Below are positions 57,037 to 64,000 of a DNA stretch of 64,000 nt, in pieces. The DNA is from Lachnospiraceae bacterium (GTDB lineage Bacteria; Bacillota; Clostridia; Lachnospirales; Lachnospiraceae). The stretch lies in assembly GCA_022510565.1 (NCBI GenBank), contig JAFLTE010000003.1, forward strand, positions 62,001 to 126,000. Direction: 5' to 3'. The notes under the pieces are model-generated. The model saw only the letters and a program-made list of their open reading frames with translations, did no database searches and had not been told where the DNA came from. A program made the position numbers and the translations under genes. The stretch's first letter is position 1; each line of letters starts with the position of its first letter.

Positions 57037-57128
57037 CTCACATATAGAATTTATTGTTTATGTTGTGCATATGGTGTACAATGTAATAAGTGTCATAGGT
57101 ATACAAGTGACGCTTAGACGGAGGGAGT

Positions 57129-58253
57129 ATGAGTGATAAGAAATTAGGATTCGGATTGATGCGTCTGCCGCTGCTTAATCCAAATGATGACTCCGGCATT
57201 GATATGGAGACGACCAAACAGATGGTGGATACATTTATTGAGAACGGTTTCACTTATTTTGACACCGCATGGATGTACTGCGGTTTCAAGAGTGAGAATG
57301 CCGCCAAGGAGTGTCTTGTTGACAGACATCCTCGAGACAGCTTTACGTTGGCGACGAAACTCCATGCGGAGTTTATCGATACGAAAGAGGACAGAGACAA
57401 GATTTTTAATGCCCAGCTTGAGAAGACGGGAGCGGGGTTTTTTGACTATTATCTGCTCCATGATATCGGCCGCGGTCATTATAAAAAGTTCACGGAATTA
57501 GATTGCTTTAATTGGATTATGGATAAGAAAAAACAGGGGCTTGTAAAGCATATAGGTTTTTCTTTCCATGATGATGCCGCGTTTCTGGATCAAGTATTGA
57601 CCGAGCATCCGGAAATGGAATTCGTACAGCTGCAGCTCAATTATCTTGACTGGAACAGCACAAGCATCCAGTCTGCCCTGTGTTATGAGACAGCCACCAA
57701 ACATGGTGTGCCGGTATTTGCCATGGAGCCGGTCAAGGGCGGCACGCTGGCGCAGGTGCCGGAGGAAGTGGCGAAGATGTTTCGTGAGCACAACCCGCAG
57801 ATGTCTGTCCCGTCATGGGCGATTCGCTTCGTGGCAAGTCTTGACAATGTGAAGATTGTGTTGAGTGGTATGAGCAACATGGAGCAGCTTCTTGACAACA
57901 TCGGTTATATGTCAGATTTTAAGCCCATAGACGAGCAGGAGCAGGAGTTGATTGACAAGGCTGTGGAGATTATCAACGGCAATATTGCTGTTCCCTGTAC
58001 GGGATGTTCTTACTGTACGGACGGATGTCCTAAGAAAATTGCCATTCCCAGGTATTTTTCTCTCTACAATGCCGATAAGCAGGAGGCGAAGGATAAGGGA
58101 TGGACACCTCAGGGTACATACTATGATCGCTTAACGGCGGATTTCGGCAAAGCGGGCGACTGTATCGCCTGCGGGCAATGTGAGCGTGTATGCCCGCAGC
58201 ATCTTCCGATCATACAACATCTGAAAGATGTGGCAGGACATTTCGGTAAATAA
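57129..58253 (+). CDS. Aldo/keto reductase with C-terminal 4Fe-4S domain
   Basis: [49 protein letters not shown]. Confidence 0.93.
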   Translation: MSDKKLGFGLMRLPLLNPNDDSGIDMETTKQMVDTFIENGFTYFDTAWMYCGFKSENAAKECLVDRHPRDSFTLATKLHAEFIDTKEDRDKIFNAQLEKTGAGFFDYYLLHDIGRGHYKKFTELDCFNWIMDKKKQGLVKHIGFSFHDDAAFLDQVLTEHPEMEFVQLQLNYLDWNSTSIQSALCYETATKHGVPVFAMEPVKGGTLAQVPEEVAKMFREHNPQMSVPSWAIRFVASLDNVKIVLSGMSNMEQLLDNIGYMSDFKPIDEQEQELIDKAVEIINGNIAVPCTGCSYCTDGCPKKIAIPRYFSLYNADKQEAKDKGWTPQGTYYDRLTADFGKAGDCIACGQCERVCPQHLPIIQHLKDVAGHFGK

Positions 58254-58279
58254 AGCAGCTTGAGAAGAGATGTAGACAA

Positions 58280-59629
58280 ATGAACGAAAAGAATGATTTA
58301 ACGCAGGGGAGCGTGGGGAAAAACCTGCTCCTCTTTGCGTTACCCTACTTATTATCTTGTTTTATGCAGACGTTCTATGGGATGGCGGACTTGTTCGTGG
58401 TGGGTCTGTATAACGGATCGGAAACGACCACAGCGGTATCCGTCGGAAGTCAGGTCATGCATATGTTGACCGTGATTATCGTGGGTTTTGCCATGGGCAC
58501 CACGGTGCGGATTGGGCGCAGCGTTGGGGCTAAGGATGACAGGGCAGTGACGGAGACAGTGGGAACATCCATTGTCTTTTTTGCGGGATTTGCGGTGATA
58601 ATCACTACGGCGCTACTTATATGCACGCGTGGGATTGTACAAGTTATGTTAACCCCTGCAGAGGCGGTTACGGAGACAAGAAGCTATCTTACTATCTGCT
58701 TCGCAGGTATTCCTTTTATCACGGCATATAATGTCATCAGCAGTATTTTCAGGGGAGCCGGTGACTCGAAAAGCCCTATGTATTTTGTGGGCGTAGCTTG
58801 TGTAGTCAACATTGCTCTGGACTTCTTGTTTATCGGATTCTGTGGATTGGGCGCAGCGGGAGCGGCGCTTGGAACGGTTTGCGGACAGGCAGTGAGCGTA
58901 GTGTTTGCGCTGATTATAATGCGTGTGAGAGACATGGGATTTCATGTATCTTTACGGGATATTCGCGCCAATAGGGAAGTGGTTTCCCAAATTCTAAAAG
59001 TGGGTGCCCCGATTGCGCTGCAGGACGGTATGATTCAGATTGCGTTTATCGTGATTACAGTAATTGCCAACAGTCGCGGACTGATTGCCTCGGCGGCTGT
59101 GGGTATTGTGGAGAAGCTGATCGGATTCATGTTCCTTGTACCTTCGGCATTTTTATCTGCAATCTCTACCATTACGGCACAGAATATGGGTGCAAACAAG
59201 GCAGAGCGGGCAAGACGCTCGTTGTATTACGGACTTGCTGTCACAGTTGGATGGGGATGTCTGTGTGCACTGTACAATCAATTCCTGCCGCATACGTTGG
59301 TGGGACTTTTTATCAAGGATGCGGCGGTATTGGCAGCAGGATGTGAATACCTGCGCTCCTACGCTTTCGACTGTGTCTTTGCTGCAATCCATTTCTGCTT
59401 TAGCGGGTACTTCTGCGGTGACCAGAAATCAATGATATCGTTTATCCATAATATTACGGCAATTCTGCTTGTTCGTATCCCGGGAGCGTGGCTTGCCAGT
59501 ACACTTTATCCCGGCACACTCTATCCCATGGGATGGGCGGCTCCGCTCGGTTCGTTGCTGTCTGCCCTTATATGTATCGGGTTCTATGCCTATTACCGCA
59601 GAAAAGAGGTAGGTTATTTATCGAATTAA
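58280..59629 (+). CDS. MATE family efflux transporter
   Basis: GSVGKNLLLFALPYLLSCFMQTFYGMADLFVVG. Confidence 0.93.
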   Translation: MNEKNDLTQGSVGKNLLLFALPYLLSCFMQTFYGMADLFVVGLYNGSETTTAVSVGSQVMHMLTVIIVGFAMGTTVRIGRSVGAKDDRAVTETVGTSIVFFAGFAVIITTALLICTRGIVQVMLTPAEAVTETRSYLTICFAGIPFITAYNVISSIFRGAGDSKSPMYFVGVACVVNIALDFLFIGFCGLGAAGAALGTVCGQAVSVVFALIIMRVRDMGFHVSLRDIRANREVVSQILKVGAPIALQDGMIQIAFIVITVIANSRGLIASAAVGIVEKLIGFMFLVPSAFLSAISTITAQNMGANKAERARRSLYYGLAVTVGWGCLCALYNQFLPHTLVGLFIKDAAVLAAGCEYLRSYAFDCVFAAIHFCFSGYFCGDQKSMISFIHNITAILLVRIPGAWLASTLYPGTLYPMGWAAPLGSLLSALICIGFYAYYRRKEVGYLSN

Positions 59630-59724
59630 ATTTATGTAAACCATACAACAGGTTTCTATAGACGAAACAATTACTTTCATGTATAATAAAATAACTAGTA
59701 TTGGGGCATCTAGGAGGGAATAAT

Positions 59725-60999
59725 ATGAAGACAATAAGGGGAAGATTGATGTTATCGATTTCGGTAGCATCGTTTGTCGTGTTGCTTATCGGCTCTATAG
59801 TGAGCGCAGTCGCTGTCGGCAAGGCGAGTGTAGGCGGTGCGGTAGGGATTGGACTGCTGATTGGTGTAGTGGGAACCGTACTGATTAACTTTCTCGTTGG
59901 GCTCACGTTTAACAAGGCGCTGGTTCCGCTGGCAGAGCTGAAACAGTTCGCATCCGGAGATTTCAGTGGGCAGCATACACCTGAGAAGACCACGGTTGGC
60001 GAAGGCTTCAAAGATGAAATAGAGGAAGTTACGCAGGCGACCAGGAGCATCAAGGAGAGAATCAAGAAGACCATCAACGGTACCAATAAGGAGGCGGCTG
60101 ACATTGCTCAGACGGCCTCGGATGCATACAGTGAGATGGCAGATTTAAATAACAATATCGATCAGATGGATCAGGTCATGGAAGGATTGATCGATAAGGT
60201 CAGGGAAGCTGCGGAAGTGACGCAGTCTATCAGTGCCGCGAGCGGTGACATCGGTGATGCGGTTATGGATGTTTCCGGTAAAGCCACTGATTCCGCCATG
60301 GCATCCAAGGAGATTAATACCCGTGCGGATGAACTGTACCAGAATACGGTAGCATCCAGAAAACAGGCAAGCCTGATTTACCGAAGCACGGAGAAGGAGT
60401 TAGAGCGTGCCCTGAAGGAAGTGGAGAAGATTGAAGTGATTAAGAGCCTGTCTCAGGAGATTGGCGGGATTGCCGGTCAGACCAATTTGATTGCATTAAA
60501 TGCGGCAATCGAGGCGGCAAGAGCAGGCGAAGCGGGCAGAGGCTTTGCGGTGGTTGCCGACGAAGTTCGAAATCTGGCGGAGAATTCTCAGGCGACGGTG
60601 GATAAAATCCAGAAAGTAATCGACGAAGTTGTCGATTCCGTTATGGAATTAAAGGACAGTGCGGGTAAATTGTTGAATTTCATGAAAGAACATGTTATCA
60701 ATGATTATCATACAATGGTAAGCACTGCGGAGCAGTATCAGAAGGATGCCGAATTCTTCGACGGCGTTGCAGGCGACTTGGGTTCAGCTTCCGAGCAGAT
60801 GGGGGCTTCCGTAGAAGAAATGCTTGCATCTTTACAAGTGGTATCGGAATTGAATCAGGTCATTGTTGACGAGGTGCGCAACGTGGCGGATGCCATGCAG
60901 AACACCAACGTGGGTTCCGAGGAAATTCTGCGCAAGATGTCAATTTTGGAAAGAAGCAGCCGTGCCCTGCAGGAGATCGCATCCGAATTTAAGATTTAA
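59725..60999 (+). CDS. Methyl-accepting chemotaxis protein lacking a sizeable extracytoplasmic domain
   Basis: Two close TMs then [39 protein letters not shown]. Confidence 0.92.
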   Translation: MKTIRGRLMLSISVASFVVLLIGSIVSAVAVGKASVGGAVGIGLLIGVVGTVLINFLVGLTFNKALVPLAELKQFASGDFSGQHTPEKTTVGEGFKDEIEEVTQATRSIKERIKKTINGTNKEAADIAQTASDAYSEMADLNNNIDQMDQVMEGLIDKVREAAEVTQSISAASGDIGDAVMDVSGKATDSAMASKEINTRADELYQNTVASRKQASLIYRSTEKELERALKEVEKIEVIKSLSQEIGGIAGQTNLIALNAAIEAARAGEAGRGFAVVADEVRNLAENSQATVDKIQKVIDEVVDSVMELKDSAGKLLNFMKEHVINDYHTMVSTAEQYQKDAEFFDGVAGDLGSASEQMGASVEEMLASLQVVSELNQVIVDEVRNVADAMQNTNVGSEEILRKMSILERSSRALQEIASEFKI

Positions 61000-62284
61000 T
61001 ATGCTGCCGCAGGCAGTAGAGCGCCAGTACATTTGGCAGAACCATCAAAGCGTTGATTAAGTCGGTGCTTTCCCAGACGAGACGCATCGGAATGATGGCA
61101 CCGAGATAAATCATTACAATATAAGCAAGTTTATAGAACGGGATACCTTTTTTACCCATTAGGTATTCCGTTGCTTTTTCCCCGAAATAGGACCAGCCGA
61201 TGAGTGTAGTAATGGCAAATGCCGCCAGAGAAATTGTCAAAAATGCGTCGCCCACATAGGGAAGATGAGCAAAAGCGGCGGCGGTTAAGCCTGTCTCCGG
61301 CACACCGGCTATCGATGCAGGGTCGTAGAGCATATTGGCGACGATGACCAGCCCCGTAATCAGGCACATCACTACCGTATCCCAGAATACGGCGGTCATG
61401 GACACATAAGCCTGAATGCGTGGATTGGTGGTATGGGAAGCAGCGGCAGCGATAGCGGAAGTGCCGATGCCGGCTTCATTGGTAAAAAGCCCTCTGGCAA
61501 CGCCGTAGCGCACTGCGTGCTGCAATGTGGCACCCGCCACGCCACCGGCCACAGAGCCTAAGGAGAAAGCATCTTTTATAATCAGCAGAAAGACCTGTGG
61601 GAGTACGCTTCGATAGAGAATCAGCAGCAGTACACAGCCGAACAGATAAACGAAGCTGATCGCAGGAACCGTGCGTTCACAAAGATTTGCAATACTGCGC
61701 ACACCGCCGATAATGACGATCCCGGTCAGAAAGGCCAGTGCGATGCCTACCAGATGAGGAGACAGGTGAAATGAAGCGGCGGCGGCCTGTGTGACCGAAT
61801 TTGCCTGTGTGGTGCATCCTACGCCGAAAGCGGCAAGCAATGTACAGAATGCATAAACACTTCCGAGATGTTTGTTATGTAAACCGTTCTTCAGAACATA
61901 CATAGGGCCGCCTACATATACACCGTCGTCGTTTTTACTGCGGAATAAGATGCTTAAGTAGCATTCACTGTAGGCAGTAGCCATTCCCAATATACCTGTA
62001 ATCCAGCACCAGAAGATGGCACCCGGTCCCCCTAAAGCCACGGCGGTGGAGACACCGATAATATTGCCGGTTCCCAGAGTGGCGGCAAGCGTAGTGGCCA
62101 GAGCGGAGAAAGGCGAGATATTATTTCCTTTATTATCCTCCTTGCCGAAAGAAAGTTTCAGAGCATAGAGAAGATTTCTCTGGGGGACATGCAGTTTTAC
62201 GGTAAAATAGATGTGTGTTCCCATCAGCAGAATCAGCAGTGGGAATCCCCAGAGAAGATCATTGAATCGTTCCAGTACAGCCAT
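60989..62284 (-). CDS. AGCS family alanine/glycine:cation symporter
   Basis: [69 protein letters not shown]. Confidence 0.95.
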   Translation of the reverse strand: MAVLERFNDLLWGFPLLILLMGTHIYFTVKLHVPQRNLLYALKLSFGKEDNKGNNISPFSALATTLAATLGTGNIIGVSTAVALGGPGAIFWCWITGILGMATAYSECYLSILFRSKNDDGVYVGGPMYVLKNGLHNKHLGSVYAFCTLLAAFGVGCTTQANSVTQAAAASFHLSPHLVGIALAFLTGIVIIGGVRSIANLCERTVPAISFVYLFGCVLLLILYRSVLPQVFLLIIKDAFSLGSVAGGVAGATLQHAVRYGVARGLFTNEAGIGTSAIAAAASHTTNPRIQAYVSMTAVFWDTVVMCLITGLVIVANMLYDPASIAGVPETGLTAAAFAHLPYVGDAFLTISLAAFAITTLIGWSYFGEKATEYLMGKKGIPFYKLAYIVMIYLGAIIPMRLVWESTDLINALMVLPNVLALYCLRQHIKS

Positions 62285-62432
62285 AGATTATTCGCATTCT
62301 GTTCACACGGAGTTTTGTGTGAACTGTCGTGTTTTACCATAATTATATAAAGACGCAGAGGCAAAAAGAACCGAAATGTGGTAAGATAATATATGCGCAA
62401 GCATGTGAGTCTATATGATAGGGGACAAAAAT

Positions 62433-62807
62433 ATGGAGGAAAGAGCTTATCGGTGGGCGCAGGAGTTGTGCCGTTATGCGGGAGAGGGCGAAGCGTTCTT
62501 CATGGATTTCTGGAAACGCCTGCGGCAGTCGCAGAATATTTATAAGGAATTTACTTATTATTTGGAACATCAGACCTTCCTGTGTGAGTATAAGGTTCAG
62601 GGATATGGCGTGGTGGATATCATGGTGTGGCAGATGGACCATTTTAAGGCGCAGCTGGACCGTGGCAAGGATGATATGAAAAACAATGGTGACAAGATGC
62701 TTTTGATGGCGTTTGACACTCTGCTTAAGATGGAGCGTGAGCCTGCGCGGTATGTGGAGCTGATGCAAACCGAGACGGGCACGGATTATCAGGACAAATA
62801 TGTATAG
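62433..62807 (+). CDS. Hypothetical protein
   Basis: ORF preceding and close to the nucleoid-associated protein gene. Confidence 0.7.
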   Translation: MEERAYRWAQELCRYAGEGEAFFMDFWKRLRQSQNIYKEFTYYLEHQTFLCEYKVQGYGVVDIMVWQMDHFKAQLDRGKDDMKNNGDKMLLMAFDTLLKMEREPARYVELMQTETGTDYQDKYV

Positions 62808-62821
62808 AGGAGATACAGACG

Positions 62822-63847
62822 ATGAACAAAGAAGATATCAGAATTAAACATGTGATTGTACACATTCTGGATTCCACCATCGGCATGCCGGTATTGTCGG
62901 ATACAGAACTGGAATACGGCTCTGAGGTGGCAGAATTCCTTAAGGAGCATATCGCCAAGATTGCTTCCGGAGATGATGCCAAGGAATGCCGTTTTTACAA
63001 GGAGCAGTCCGAGGTTTATCGGATGCTTGATTCCTATGCGGACGAGAACTTCGTGGAAATCAGCAAGGATATTGCGACCATATTATATGAGATTATGAAC
63101 AGTAATATTGATATACCGGCAGCGGATTTGATGGTGGTTCGTTTCAGGGAAGGTGAAGATGAGTATCTGGCGTTCCTTAAGATGAACTATAAGTCACTTT
63201 ACACACACAGAACGATGGCATTGGAGGACGGAGAAGGCAACAGTAATGAGATTATAAGACATAAGTCCATCCTGCCGTCGGAGAGTCAGAGACTTACGGA
63301 GGCCGCGATCATCCGTCTGGATGATTTGGCATTGCGGGTGATTGAGAAGAAGTATGAAGTGAACGGAGAGAAGACCGATTATTTCTCTTTCCTCTTCCTC
63401 AAATGTAATGCTCATCTGTCCCACAAGTCCAAGCTGTCCATTGTCAGCCGTGCCGTGGAGAACATACAGAAAGAAGGATTTGACGAGACAGAGCGGTTCG
63501 AGAAACAGATGCGCGCCAAGAGCATTATACAGGAGGAAATCCAGGAAAACGGCGGTTTCGTGGTGGAAGAGCTGGCAGAGAAAATATTTGATGAGCAGCC
63601 TGAATTAAAAACAGCCTTTCAGGATAAGATGGAAAAGTATAATATGGTAAAAGAGGAGATACAGCCCAGGAGCGAGAACACGGTGCGCAAGTATCAGAGT
63701 CAGCATTTGTACACGGACACGGGAATCGAAATCAAGATTCCGATGGAGCAATATAAGAATCCGAGGTGCGTGGAATTTATCACCAACTCCGACGGAACAG
63801 TCTCAGTGCTGATTAAGAATATTGAGCATTTGGAAGCAAAGATATAG
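62822..63847 (+). CDS. Nucleoid-associated protein (NdpA/37-kDa family)
   Basis: IRIKHVIVHILDSTIGMPVLSD; FLKEHIAKIASGDDAKECRF. Confidence 0.88.
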   Translation: MNKEDIRIKHVIVHILDSTIGMPVLSDTELEYGSEVAEFLKEHIAKIASGDDAKECRFYKEQSEVYRMLDSYADENFVEISKDIATILYEIMNSNIDIPAADLMVVRFREGEDEYLAFLKMNYKSLYTHRTMALEDGEGNSNEIIRHKSILPSESQRLTEAAIIRLDDLALRVIEKKYEVNGEKTDYFSFLFLKCNAHLSHKSKLSIVSRAVENIQKEGFDETERFEKQMRAKSIIQEEIQENGGFVVEELAEKIFDEQPELKTAFQDKMEKYNMVKEEIQPRSENTVRKYQSQHLYTDTGIEIKIPMEQYKNPRCVEFITNSDGTVSVLIKNIEHLEAKI

Positions 63848-63903
63848 CGAACCTGTCTATCGGGCATAACTTAAATAAGGCAGGATACTGAGCGAGGCAT
63901 AAA

Positions 63904-64000
63904 ATGGGAACGATTTTGGATTATCTGAAAGAATACGGAGATTATACATTGGCGGAAAAGCCATTCGATGAAGTGGATAGTCTGGTACTGAGTCAGTTCG
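63904..64000 (+). CDS. DUF2974 (Mbeg1-like) lipase-like protein, truncated by window end
   Basis: MGTILDYLKEYGDYTLAEKPFDEVDSLVLSQF. Confidence 0.7.
   Translation, partial: MGTILDYLKEYGDYTLAEKPFDEVDSLVLSQF

Noticed and set aside
57040-57128. Near-palindromic TTGTGCATATGGTGTACAA upstream of the aldo/keto reductase
   Set aside because: Imperfect symmetry and AT-rich context; not distinguishable from chance without comparative data.
1-64000. CRISPR array or prophage/ICE core genes
   Set aside because: No regularly spaced repeats, and no integrase, terminase, relaxase or transposase found among the translated ORFs.

Overview
This 64 kb window looks like ordinary chromosome from an anaerobic Firmicute, probably Lachnospiraceae/Clostridia judging by gene content and style. 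No phage, intact transposon or CRISPR array was recognised. The left two-thirds is accessory and patchy: oxidoreductases, five GNAT-like genes (one truncated), two type II toxin-antitoxin pairs, HAD/HD hydrolases, small membrane proteins, two chemoreceptors, a STAS/anti-sigma-kinase pair and an Lsa-like ABC-F gene. The right third is more conserved: thrS with a T-box, infC-rpmI-rplT with an L20-type leader, tRNA-Pro, an iscS-iscU-rrf2 cluster, a Cu/Zn-SOD-like gene, ZIP, AKR, MATE and AGCS transporters, and a nucleoid-associated protein. The strongest non-coding signal is a complete transcription attenuator in front of the Lsa-like ABC-F gene (17810-18135). It has a consensus promoter, a 19-codon leader ORF, a nested hairpin, an anti-terminator pairing and an intrinsic terminator just upstream of the gene. 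Other notable items: a tRNA-Pro with an A34 (AGG) anticodon; a 13-bp palindrome at the iscS promoter; a palindrome over the -10 of a mazEF-like operon; an internally deleted sortase remnant beside repeated hairpins; a DUF3990 start fragment upstream of DUF3781; and an unassigned structured intergenic region at 44851-44992. All calls come from reading sequence and translations; no database search or folding software was used.
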